The notes beneath the pieces are model-generated. The model was not told the DNA's origin and ran no database searches. It saw nothing but the letters and a program-made list of their open reading frames with translations. A stretch of 64,000 nt of DNA, taken from the NCBI GenBank assembly GCA_033439295.1, contig JAVTLE010000011.1, forward strand, positions 744,082 to 808,081, in the 5' to 3' direction. Shown piece after piece: positions 24,205 through 35,470 of this stretch (positions are counted from its first letter, which is position 1; every line of letters starts with the position of its first letter). Position numbers and translations under genes: made by a program. The stretch comes from Deuterostichococcus epilithicus (lineage: Eukaryota; Chlorophyta; Trebouxiophyceae; Prasiolales; Stichococcaceae).

Positions 24205-24904
24205 ATACTGCAACCGCGGTTCTGTCGGCTGGAGGCCCTGGCTTGCGCGTCGCCAGGATTGGAGGGCATGACATTTGCGCGTCACTGGATTTGGATGGCA
24301 TGACCTGATGTCATGCCCTTGATGTGGCTTTACACACGCACATGACGACAGGTGAATTGGAGACGACTGAGGCTCGTGTCCGTCTGAAGATCAAAATGCT
24401 CTAGCAATGCAACCGGTTGCCAACGCGCAATGTGCTGGCTGACGCTCCTCAATCTATGGTGGCATTGCAGTCACTGATCGTCGCAGCATATGGCACGACG
24501 CAGAAGATCGTGGAACAGGAATGCCGGCATGCAACAGCAGTTCCTGTGTTGTGAGAGGGGCAATGAAAGCTGCAAAGCGCGGAGGGCACCTGCACCATAA
24601 TGCGCGAGTCATCAGCTCATGATCAACTTCGTCTGCTGTGAATTCTTCGCGCTCGCATAACACGCTGCCGAAGATCAACCCTGGTGCACATGCGTCAGCA
24701 GCGTTGATGCGGGGTCCAGTGTGCAGAGCCACCTGCGTGTTCAGGTCAACTCCGGCATACCAGACGCTGCAATCGAGCACATTCGGATTAGCCTCATTGG
24801 ATCAACGCAGCTCGACATTGCAGACGTCTAGTCCGGCGCGTCACCCACGTTCTGCGCTGCAAAGGACGCTGCTGCAGCAGCGGCGGTGCGCGTCGGTCGT
24901 TGCA
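24205..24904. other. intergenic region
   Basis: About 700 bases between two plus-strand genes. It probably holds a 3' UTR and the promoter of the acylaminoacyl-peptidase gene. An open frame runs into the next gene from 24638 without a recognisable targeting sequence. No RNA gene was seen. Confidence 0.4.
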
Positions 24905-27900
24905 ATGGCTCTGAAGCCACGCGACGACCCTGAGAACATGTCAGAGGAGGCCTCATTACTGGAGGCTTTCTCGGAGATCCCGACCATCGCCGCCGCCTGG
25001 CTGCATCCGGCAGGTCCCGGTCAGTCGACGCTGACGGTGAGCACTGAAGCTCGCCGCAATGCGCTTAGTCACCGTGTGGAAGAGAGCAGGAGGATGCCGC
25101 CATCCCGCCTTTTGATATTTTGCAAACGACGTGCCTCCAAAATATGGTACAGACTTCGGCCTCATGCACCACATGTGTCGCGCAGGTGCAAAGCACGCAG
25201 CGCAACATTGCCGCAAATGCGCAGCGGCGCTTCCTGTCCAGCTTTGTCATTGCCGACGGCTACACTGGGGGCGCGCCGCTGCAGCCCAGCTTCCCCGTGG
25301 AGCTCAAGGACGTGGCCCTGCTGTCCGTGTCGCCCTCAGGTGCTGCAGCCGACTCATCGCCTGCGGCACTGGCTCCACCGCACGGGTTCCATCCCCAGAG
25401 ACCCGCTTGAAGGCCGCGCGCTGGCGCCGCCCATCCACCTGCCGTTGGTCGCGATCTTGCGCTGTCCTCCCATGTTCCCACTGTTCCCCACGTTCGCCAC
25501 CCCGACAGGATCACGACTGTGCGGGAGCTGTGTGTGACGCCGGCTGCTGTATCGTGCAGGCAAGCGCACCTTCGTGGTGCGCGCGGGCGGCGAGGGCAAG
25601 AGCGCAGCGCTGGAAGTTTGGGGCGGCGGCCGCCTGCTGAAGGAGCTGCAGGTGCCAAAGTCCCTGCACGGCGGCGTCTACAATGACGGCTGGTTCGGCT
25701 CCGGAGCCGCATGGTCGCCCGACGAGAGCCGGCTCGCGTACGTCGCTGAGGTGAGTCGCAGCAGGGCTCGGGAGCGACGGCGCCGGGTTGCAGGGAGCCG
25801 TTGTGGGCTTTGCGAGTCTCATGCGCGGCGTGCACTGCGTCTTCTTTCGGCTGAGAGGCTGCATTCTCATCCATCTGAGAGAAGGATTTGGGTGCACTAT
25901 CCGGCTTGCTGGTAAGAATCAGCTGCCAGAGCGCTCCTGCTGCAACTGTAGGCGCCCCCAGCGAAGCAGACTCCCTCCTGGGGCGACAGCAAAGCCGGCG
26001 GAGCGCCGAAGGCTGGTGGTGACGACAGTTCGGGAGGCGACGGCAAGAGCAAGGGCGACAAAGCCGCCGCGGAGGAGGGAGCCGCACCAAAGACATGGCG
26101 CGGCGTCGGGGAGTGGCAGGAGGACTGGGGGGAGCTGAACACCGGCAAGAAGCCGCCGGCGCTGTTCGTGCTGAGCCTGGGCAGCTGGCGCGTGGCCCCG
26201 GTGGCGGGGCTGCCCCCCGACTCGTCCGTCGGCCAGCCGGTCTGGACGCCGGCAGGTGCAGGAACCTGGTGACTCTGCACATGTTCCCGTCTGCCTCCAG
26301 ATGCTGTCCTGACAGCGCTGCGACGCGTCTGTGCGCCGCCCTCGTGTTGCCATCGGGCAGTGCCAAAGGGTACCTGCTGCCGACTATTTACCGGGGGGCC
26401 AGGTGACGGGTGTCGCCCTGCGGTCGTGCAGGCGACGCGCTCGTCTGCGTGGCGTGGCCGCATGCGACGCCCAACTTCCCCTCCCTGCCGCAGCGCCTGG
26501 GCATAGTCTATTGCTTCAACCGCCCCTGCGCGCTGTGGGCGGTGGCTACGCCCGCCGCCGCCACCGCCGCCGCCGCGGGGGCCGCCGCCGGCGCAGCCTC
26601 ACCCGCTGCTGCTGCAGATGGCGTCGCAGCCGCCGATATGCAGGCGGGGGCGGGAGGGTCGGTCCAGCAGGGCCAGTCTGGCTCGCAGGAGGCGGTGCAG
26701 CTGACGCAGGACCTGCCGAGCGCGTTCTCGCCTCGCTTTGCCCCGGACGGCGCCAGCCTGGCGTTCCTGTCGCAGCGCGCGGCCTGCGACAGCGGCGTGC
26801 ACAACGGCACCACCTCCGTGCATGCCCTGGCCTGGCCCGAGGTGCGCGGCGGTTCACAGCAGGCTGCGGGCTGCAGCCTCCAACATCACAGCATCCTTCT
26901 TAGTTGCTGTCGATGACACGACAGCATGGCCGCGATCATTGCCACCGGTGCTAATTTTGACACAGCAAAGCGTAGACTGGAACGGAAGCGGTATTCATGG
27001 GTTCGACGTGTGTGTCAACATGCAGGCCAAGTCCAGCCTGCAGGCCGCAGAAGGCGCCGCGGCTGATGAGGCAAAGGAGGTGTTGCCGGTGGTTCAGAGC
27101 AGCGGCGCCGATGAGTTTCCGGGCCTCTACACCGTCAGCCTGTTGGCGCGACCATTCGCAGGTGCGATGGGGCGCCTTGCAGCGCAAAGATCGTCTCGCG
27201 AGGCAGGCGACCTGGCATTGTTCCGGCCGGCAGCGGCCTGCCTGCAGACGCGGCGGCTGCCGCACAGCTGTCGGGTGCCGCGTGCTGCCTGCACCAGCAC
27301 GCCAGAGAGGGCGGCCGCGACAGTGGAGGAAGGCTGCTCTGCCGCAGCAGCGCCGCAGAGTTGCCTCAGTGCTCACAGTACCATTGGTGCAGTGCATGGC
27401 AGCATTGACCCACACGCCTGCCTTGTCTGCAGGCGGGCAGCAGCTGCTGGCCAACAGCCAGTGGCGCAGCAGCGCTGCGATCGTGGCCATCAACCTGGCC
27501 TCGGGCGTCGTGGCACGGCTGTCGCCTGATGACGGCGCCGCATGGACGCTGCTGGACCACAGCCATGGTGCATGCTGTTTTGATGCTTCCTCTAGTGTGT
27601 TCCTTCGGGACCGTCTATACAGCAGCTGCTGCACCCCTGTGGGTGGCTGAATTGCAATTGCACATGCGAGCCAGGGCACCTGTGTGCTGCGCCGGCTGGC
27701 ATTGCCAGATAGGCTTCGGGCCACCTGAAGTTCTGGCTTGGGGTTGCACAGATATAAGGCAGGCTGCCCAGGCGCAGCCGTCATCGCTTCAGTCTAGAGC
27801 GCCATGCCATGTCCTCCTGCTCCCAAGCCTTGTCATGTTTTGCGCTGCAGGGTGGCTGGTGGCGACCAGCAGCCGGCCCGGCTCCCCGGCCTTGCTGCAC

Positions 27901-30638
27901 GTCGCACGGGCGCCGGGTGCCGGCGCGCCGGCGGCCGCGACGCCGCCGGACTGGCAGCCGGTGGTGGCTGCGGACGGCGTGGATTTTGACTCCAGGGTGG
28001 AGGCGGCGCTGCAGGACATCCAGGCAGACACCCTGGAGGTAGGGGCAGGACTGCCGGCGCCTGACGCGGCCGCCGGCACCCTGAGCTGTTGCGAGTCTCG
28101 CAGCAACGAAACTCTGCGAGTCGCAGTGGCTGGCCCGCCCGGGCTGCGGTGCTGCTGATCTTTGCAGTGTGAGAATCACGTGATCTCATGGGCATACTTT
28201 CAGGCAGTGCAGTTGTGGCCGGCTGCTGGCGACTCCGTACCTGCAGGCCAGTTGAGACAGCTACACGAGCGGGTCCAAACGCTCCTCCCGCGCGCACCGC
28301 CGCGCACAGCTTCGGCGGCAGCCACATCAGATCTCGGATGTGTGCAGAACCCTGTAATCGCGGTACATGTCCGCATCCCGATGGTGAAGCTGGTTCACCT
28401 GCGCAGCTGCGCTCGGCGGGCGGCAAGGCCGGCGCCCGCCGTGCCTTTCTGAGCAGTCGGAGTGTGGCGTGCAAAACCTGCGAAACCCTTTGCTGACAAA
28501 ACCGTCATGAGATCACAGCTGCGCCCTGAGGACGGCGACGCCAGCGCAGGCGCCTGCGGCGCTCACAACCCTCCGAAACCCTCAGAAACCTTGCCAAGAT
28601 ATTTCTGCCCACAAGGCCCTTGGATCACCCGCAGCTGCGGCCGGCGGAGGGCGACGCGGGCGCCCGCGTGCCATTCCAGGCGGTGGTCGTGCGACGCCGC
28701 TCCGCGCCCGGCCCCGCGTCGACCGTCCTGCTGCCGCACGGCGGCCCGCACTCGGCGTACGTCGCGTCCTATGTAAACTCCGTCGCCTTCCTGGCCGCGC
28801 TCGGCTACACCGTCGTCACGGTGGGTCCCCTTTCTGGCTGCGTCTGATTGTGTTTTGTTAGCGGAACGTCTCTGACGTTGTCGGGGCTTGGACGGCTGTG
28901 TCCCGGGTGCCCCTTGGGGGGGAATGGCCGNGCGGTACCGCCGCGGCGGCGATGGGCGGGAGCGCCGCTGCCTGGGGCCGGAGTCCGGACGTGATGACGC
29001 TCGCCCGCTGCAGCTGCCGGCGTGCCGCCTGAGCTGCCTGCGGCCTGCGAGCATGCAGCGCAGGGCGGCTCCGCCTCCCTAGCGCAGCCCCCTGCCTGAA
29101 GCCAAGACCTGATGCCCGCAATATCACTTCATGTCGGAACCCGGGACAACCTTGCTGAAGGTGTTCCTGCTCTGCTTCTGCCGCGCAGCCCAACTTCCGG
29201 GGGTCCACCGGCTTTGGCGAGGCGTGCGTGCAGGCGCTGCCAGGGCGGGCCGGCACCGACGACGTCGCCGACTGCATGACAGCCCTGGCCGCTTCCATCG
29301 ACAGAGGTGCGAGGTTGCGATTCGCCTCTCAGTGCTTACAGCCGACTGTTGTGGGATCCCACACCGACGGTGTTGTTGCCGAGTGCACGAATGCCCAGGC
29401 CGCCTCAGTCGAAAAGGTCCGCTCTTTGATGCAGCACCTGTCCTGCCGAAACTGCTCATGGAGGGCGTCACCATCGACAATTCCGGCCAGTGCAGCTGAC
29501 AGCACGCCAGTCTTGCTGGCTGTTGGACCCTAGCAGTTGCACAGCTGCGGTGGACGACCTCGTCGCTAGCAACCTCCAGGCTGCTGGCGTCCAGAAGGTG
29601 TCTCACAGCCAGAACCCGAGGAGTGGTACTTGTGCAGCACCGCCATGAACGACCTGGCCCTGCCTCTTGACCAGGCTGGACGGACCCAAAGCGCGTCGCG
29701 ATTGTGGGCGGCAGCCACGGCGGCTTCCTGACGGGGCACCTGCTGGGGCAGCACCCTACAGCCTTCGCGGCGGCGGTGCTGCGCAACCCAGTGCTGGACA
29801 TCTCCGCCATGATCCATCTGTCCGACATCCCCGACTGGTGCTACATCGAGGCCTACGGCACCGAGGTGGGCGCCACGCAACGCAGAGCCCATGTCTGGGC
29901 TTTTCCTTGTCCATGAACCCCTTGGCTGTTTTCCAGCATGTCCCGGGGCGTTTGGGGCCAACGCCTCGCAGATCGGACGTTCCATCGACCGTCAGCCACT
30001 GTGGTCAGGACTACTGTCATGAACGGCACTGCCACCAGAAAATTTGCATCTCACCCGGAGTAGGGCTCTGCCGAAAGGCCCAGACCGCAAGCCAGTTCAA
30101 AGGTGTAGAATCTCTACAGATATGGGAGACTTGCGCCGCAGGAGGGGAAATGGCGCATGGCGGCGCGGCCGACGGCGGAGGACCTGGCACGTTTCCAGAG
30201 CGTGTCGCCCATCGCGCACGTTGACAGCGTGAGAGCGCCCATGCTGTTCCTGCTCGGCGCCAAGGACCGCAGGTGCGCCCAAGTACTGCCCTGCTGTCCC
30301 TCCACTGGTGTGGCTGAAGCTGCCGCCAACCTGGACATGTGCCGCCGCCAGCTCACCTGGCCATGCTCGACCACAACGAAGCACATGCTGGCACACGCAG
30401 CCTTCCCTGACCTGCGGAGAATCTGGACAAGTCCTGACATTGCGCCCGCGCGCTGCCGCGCAGGGTGCCGCTGACGGACGCGCACCTGTACGTGAGGGCA
30501 ATCAAGGCGCGAGGCCTGTGTGCTCCCGAGACCCGCGTCATTGTCTTCCCAGAGGACACCCACGCGCTGGATCGTCCCCAGACTGAATTTGAGCAGTGGG
30601 TCAATGTCGCTGCATGGCTCAAGCGGCACATGCCGTGA
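24905..30638 (+). CDS. acylamino-acid-releasing enzyme (acylaminoacyl-peptidase, S9C)
   Basis: The enzyme removes N-acylated amino acids from peptides in the cytosol or chloroplast. Phase-consistent exons include 24905-25036, 25186-25339, 25560-25750, 25952-26255, 26432-26841, 27026-27161, 27433-27567, 27851-28038, about 28613-28820, 29189-29306, 29675-29865, about 30150-30272 and about 30470-30638. The N-terminal propeller part shows family blocks such as [13 protein letters not shown] and [16 protein letters not shown]. The hydrolase domain shows LLPHGGPHS (oxyanion region), FRGSTGFGE, the nucleophile motif GGSHGG (Ser codon 29713-29715), [20 protein letters not shown] with the catalytic Asp, and [12 protein letters not shown] with the catalytic His. 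The triad is complete, so it should be active. An Ala-rich insertion of about 50 residues interrupts the propeller near 26540-26690. A TGTAA signal lies at 30743, about 105 bases after the stop. Confidence 0.93.
26314..26460 (+). repeat. two short diverged copies of the 26432 exon start
   Basis: The exon start GGCGACGCGCTCGTCTGCGT (26431 on) is echoed at about 26314-26350 (CTGCGACGCGTCTGTGCG) and immediately upstream at 26398-26427 (CAGGTGACGGGTGTCGCCCT). Both lie in the intron directly before the exon. Confidence 0.45.
28510..28675 (+). repeat. diverged upstream copy of the 28613 AARE exon
   Basis: The segment about 28510-28560 (GATCACAGCTGCGCCCTGAG, GACGGCGACG...) resembles the exon at 28622-28670 (GATCACCCGCAGCTGCGGCC, GGAGGGCGACG...). 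The copy reads [14 protein letters not shown], against [14 protein letters not shown] in the enzyme. It lies in the intron before the exon, about 110 bases upstream. Confidence 0.65.
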
Positions 30639-31354
30639 GAGGAAAGTGGGGGCAGGCCAGGATCCTTGGGCGGGGTCCCTGGCCGCATTTGAGCGGGTTG
30701 ATTGTCGCACACAATTCCCACGCCGTGAGCTTGTCAATCTTCTGTAAATTAGCAGATTGGCCTTGCACTGGGTACCAAGAGACACAATTGAAATGCTGAC
30801 AAACGAAAGGTGTCTACAGGAACAACAAGATAAACCAACAAACGTGCTGATCCTATGGATACGACCAAAATTGGAGCACTGCACTGCTGCGGCAGCACTG
30901 CTTCAAACAGAAGAACGAGTAACTATCGAAAGGGCGAGTCACTACCGAGTACAGATGCTACCTGGTGCGTTGCAACGTGGACGCAACCCGTAATGCACTA
31001 GCTCCTGTGCGACAACGCCGCGAGCATCTGATTCCTGATGTTGCACGGCGAGGACAGCAGCACAGACATGGCGGCGTGCTCATGGTCTTCTAGCGGTGAT
31101 GAGCTCCCCACTCTAGGACGGACAAGCGGCAAAGCGCGTGCCCTGCATTGCAGTGCCCAAGTTCGCCGCAGCCGGCGCTGTCAAATGCGTCATTGCTGGG
31201 CAGCGGGCCTTTCTATGCCTGCAGCTTCGTAGTGCTGTGCTATCTGAACATCTGGGCTGTATGGGTGCTAGATAGGCTAGCCGCGAGCTGCTGAGCTACT
31301 GAAGGGCCGAGCCCATATGTGAGCTCCGATACTGGGGAGCTGCGCAGCTAAAAT
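30639..31354. other. convergent 3' intergenic region
   Basis: This lies between the stops of the acylaminoacyl-peptidase (+) and the M43 peptidase (-). It holds both 3' UTRs, with TGTAA at 30743 for the plus-strand gene. It is AT-richer than its neighbours. No coding sequence is supported. Confidence 0.5.
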
Positions 31355-34300
31355 TCACACTCTGTAGGGATGAGTAATCTTCCGTGCCTTCTTGAGCTTC
31401 TTGCAGGCGGCACAGCTTCTGTATGTGCGCCACATGAAGTCTGCAAGGGGGAGGCGAGAACATGGTCATTTTGGAATCAACGCCATCAAATGCGGCAGAT
31501 GGGAACGTGGCTTTCACAGGCTGAAAGAGACATGCGACCACCAGCAACGCAGCAGGCAGGAGGGTGCTTGCGCACGTACCTGCTCTCGTCGCCTGACCGG
31601 CAGTGAAGACCTGCAGAGGCAAAATGGCGGGGCTGTGAGACGCAGCAGCAGTGTGACAGCCTGCAGGCGCCGCAGCAAACATCTGCTGGCAGCAGCAGCC
31701 GATAGATGCAGATAGTGGGTTCTAGGAACCGACGACCCACCTTCAGGCAGGGATCGGAGGAGTAATCCTGCAGCGCAACACAGGGGGAACTGCTTGGTGT
31801 CTGCCCACACCGGGCAGAGAGATCACGGGGACATGCTCGGTGTGCGCTGCTTGAGACTGGGGGATGGGCACCATGGAATCACATACGTCATCACAATATA
31901 ATCCAGGGCACCCAGACGCACCATGAAATTGTGATAGGGATCCTGCGTCGGCAGAAAATCAGGAATGTAGCTCTTTGCACACAAGCCCTTAGTGGAGGAT
32001 CACAAAGCGCGGTGGCCACAGTCGCAGACGCTGCAGAGTCCGAGCTTGGACTCGAGGATGTCAACCCAGTTTTGTACAGCTGGTGATGTACACAGCAATC
32101 CCTGGAGCAAGCGGTGCCGCAGGTCGACAGAGGCGCCACACCTGCCATGCGGCTGGAAACGACTTCCCATTGCATGTCTTGCGCTTCTTTGGACAGCCAT
32201 CGGCGGCCGTCTTCTCAGGGACGGTGTCCAGCACGTAGTCACCACCTCGCAGGCTGCAGCCGCCCTGAGACCGTCGCAAAGAGTCGATTTGGACATTCAA
32301 CGAAGTACATGATCTCAGTGCACAAGCCTGCATTTGCATATTATCTCGAATCATTACGCATGCCTGTGCGGATCAGCGCGCACCTGAAAAGTATGGTACA
32401 GCCCCACCCAGTGGCCTGCAAATTGCGGTGAGAAATGTTCAGGAATGCATGTATGGATGGCAACTCGGGACAGGAGCCGTTGCGCTTTGCATGCTGCAGC
32501 GATGGTGAGGTGCAACCCCCGCCCAATACCCCGCCACACGCCGGTCAGCAAGCACAGTGACGCAAACGACGAGGCATGGGGACCCGGACTTATGGCGATG
32601 CACAGCACGGTCGACAAAAGCCAGTGCTGGACGTGATGCCGACGCCGGCGTGCGGGTGCATGCACAGGCCCAAGCTTGCAAGCGCATTGCCGCTTTGCAG
32701 CTGCTGAAGTTGTCAAACCCGACCCCTGCAGTAGCCCGCCTAGCGGCAGCAGAAGGACGCACCTGTCTCGTGGACGAGCGTTTTGCCCTGGTTGTAGCCG
32801 TCGATGTCGCCGCCGGGCAGCACCTCGTAGCTCAGCACGATGCCGTCCTGCGTCGAGTACCTCTGATAGTCCCTGCAGCACGGAGCGCCTCGTCACACCT
32901 CTGCCAGGAGTCCTGGGGGATTCAGGGTCCCTGCGCCACAGCGGGTCCCTGCAGCGCAGCACCGTCTCTGCACCGCAGCACGATGCAGAGGCGAGGGGCA
33001 GCGCGGCCGCCGCCGCGAGATGCCCACGGCGCGAGCCGCCCCCCCGCCTGAGGCCGGGCGCCGCCCTCCCGCTTCCAGGGGGCTTTCAGGGAGCCCCACC
33101 CGACAGCAACATCCACTGAGGACGGCACGAACCCCTGACCCTCGGTTCCAGGCCCAACGGACCCACAACAGTGCAGGCCATGCCGTCCTCGAGAGACGAG
33201 CATCCAGAAGCCAGGGCGAGCCCAAGAGGCCGGCAAAGGAGGAGGTGTGAAGGTGTCGCACCAGGGGAATGCGGACCAGCCAAGGGTTTCGCCAGGCGGC
33301 GATGCAAGGTAGACCTCCAGGTCTGTGCTGCTGCCGACCTGCGCACATGTTCAATGATGACCGTCGGAGCCCGAACCCTCGAGTTGATACACCTTACCTA
33401 CTGCGCACATGTTGACCTGTCCGTCAGATGTCGAGAGCGAAAATTATGTTTGAAGACTTGGGCCCCGTGGCGTGGCGGCCGCGCCTGCGCCCGCGGCTGC
33501 AGCGCGGCCGCTACAATCCCGCTGTTGTGACCCGCCAGCACTGCATGGTCAACACCAGAGGATGGCGATTGATAGCCCACCTGCAGGAACCTCTTGGCGT
33601 CCGCCTCCTCTTGGCTGTCCACGTCCATGTGGAACCAGTCCGCATTGTCCGTGACATCCCACCCTGTAGCGGCGTCCCACACAAAGCGAAACCCCGTCTC
33701 AACATTGGAACCTGCGAGCGCACGGTGGCCACAGCGTCAGTAGAGCTCGGCATTGCGGCAGGAAAGTAGCTCATTGAGGAGCGTGCAGCAGATCCATCAT
33801 CAAGTGCCGCATGCCGAACGTAACTGCTCTCGCTCTCGTACCTATGGTTTAATTCTGTATCGTCAGATTGAGAATGACTGCTCAGGCCAGCAAAGCACAG
33901 CAGCACCTGTTCTGCTGGAGTATGCCTTGTTCAGCATTGCCACCTGCGCCCGCAGCTGCGCGGCTGTCACCATGCCCTCATTGCCGTCCGTGATGACGTG
34001 AAATATCACCTGTGCAGGGACAAGGCGTCGTGTCCTCAACAGTGACGACAGGACAGTTGAGCTGCCTCCCTAGACGACGAGCAATGAGGAGCCGGTTAGG
34101 CTGCTGAGATCACATGTGCGCACATGCGCCAGTCTGGCCTGCGCCCACCCGGATTGTCTTGATATTGGTCGAGGCTGCGACCGCCCGCTCTGTCGCCTGC
34201 TGGGCGACGCGCTGGCTTTCCACAGCCGCAGCTCTTTGCTGCCCCGGGTGCTTCGTGCCGCATCGGCGCTTCCTGATGGGAGTGACCGCCGCCGCCAGCT

Positions 34301-34508
34301 GTCGCCGCGCGGAACGCTCGACCAGCGCCTGCCCTTGGTCCGCCGAGCTGCTGCCTGCGCTCGACACTGACTGGGTGACTGCCGCCTGGTCGGCAGCCGA
34401 GACAAGGGGCAGGCTGGTGCCGAGCGCCGCCCAACAGACCGCCGCCGCCATGACTGCAGTCGCCGCCGCTGACGATGTGCTCCTCTGCCTGGCGGCCCGT
34501 GGCGCCAT
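31355..34508 (-). CDS. secreted M43 (pappalysin-type) zinc metallopeptidase
   Basis: Eleven exons on the minus strand join exactly in frame to 366 aa: 34508-34149, 34009-33907, 33711-33581, 33338-33262, 32872-32763, 32415-32384, 32264-32142, 31942-31922, 31767-31741, 31610-31580 and 31440-31355. Residues 1-39 form a signal peptide with a hydrophobic core (AVMAAAVCWAALG) ending near VSA. A propeptide-like segment with the family motif RRCGT follows, then the catalytic domain: VIFHVITDG, LEVYLASPPGETLGWSAFPW and LPGGDIDGYN. The zinc site is HETGHWVGLYH (258-268), split across two introns. Disulphide-rich GGCS and the Met-turn region DPYHNFMDY (Met319) follow. HEXXHXXGXXH plus a Met-turn marks the M43B pappalysin/ulilysin group, distinct from the M11 gametolysins usual in volvocine algae. 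A role in the cell wall or extracellular matrix is inferred only. Two exons are just 21 and 27 bases. Confidence 0.92.
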
Positions 34509-35470
34509 GATGGAGGCGAGTCTGGGTCAGGCTGGCTAGTGCCAGTCTACCTGCAATCCAGACCATTAAGTCAGCAGCGGCAGGAATAGCCACAGCCACT
34601 GGGTGCGCTTGCATGCAGGATTTGGGCCCGAAAATGTGCCTAATTGCACAGCGGGCCGTGCATCAGCTTACGATGGAGAAGGACGAGGAAAGCGGGGTCA
34701 AGAGGTCAGTTGCCGCCCGGGGCAGAGTCAGCACAGGGACTTCGCAAACGGCGCACTTGGTCAGAGCACCCCAGCGTGCAGCGCTAATAGAAACCCGCAG
34801 GGCCGAGCAAAGGCGGAACTATATGGTTTGAGGCTTAAGAAACGTAGAAGACGTATGGTACAAGAGCCGACAGCAAAAGCTATGAAACGAAGCCCACCTT
34901 CACGGGTCGCAGTCGCAGCGCACGCGTTCGGTGAGACCCGGCGGATCTTCCACTGTGCCGACGTGGATGGAGTCAAGCACAGCCCGCCCTCAAGTTTCAC
35001 GGAGCTACGCGCCTGGACTTGGATCTGACCCCAACCGTTAATTGCGCAAAGGACAAGGACACTTACGGGCTAACCTGTACGGGCAGAGCAGGCTGGACAG
35101 TGGAAGCCTAACGCACGCGGACACAGAGATGAAACCTTGAAACAACAACACAAAAGATGTTATTTCCGCGACCACGAAGCGACTGCGGGCTGTCAAGACA
35201 ATGTGCATTGAAAGTGCATTTTGTAACGACGACAAAAAAGGCCCAAACTACTGCTGCTGGGTAAGCGCGATCATTATTTCTCATATAAAATGAGATGCTG
35301 TGCAACTGCAGCTTGATTGGTTCAGAGTACGGCAACCGAACGCTGCGATCCAAAGGACGCGCATCACCATCGCAGCCGAGCAACACAGGCGCAGCGACTG
35401 GCAGCGTTCAACCGTCAGATCGACAAGGATGTTGTAACCGGACGATCGGAGCGTCACTCGGACTTACACC
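34509..35470. other. divergent intergenic region (M43 and AI-2E genes)
   Basis: About 960 AT-richer bases between two genes read outward. It should contain both promoters. A TATA-like element lies at 35284-35290. No coding sequence is supported. Confidence 0.45.
35284..35290 (+). promoter_or_regulatory. possible TATA box for the AI-2E/PerM gene
   Basis: TATAAAA in an otherwise GC-rich genome, about 185 bases before the proposed first Met at 35471. The position suits a plus-strand promoter but there is no independent support. Confidence 0.3.

Noticed and set aside
22910-24271. 453-codon open frame overlapping the unassigned plus-strand gene
   Set aside because: It is a shifted-frame shadow in GC-rich coding DNA. 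The frame used in the model has consistent splice phases and better third-position bias.
25260-26366. 368-codon minus-strand open frame
   Set aside because: It is antisense to well-supported acylaminoacyl-peptidase exons.
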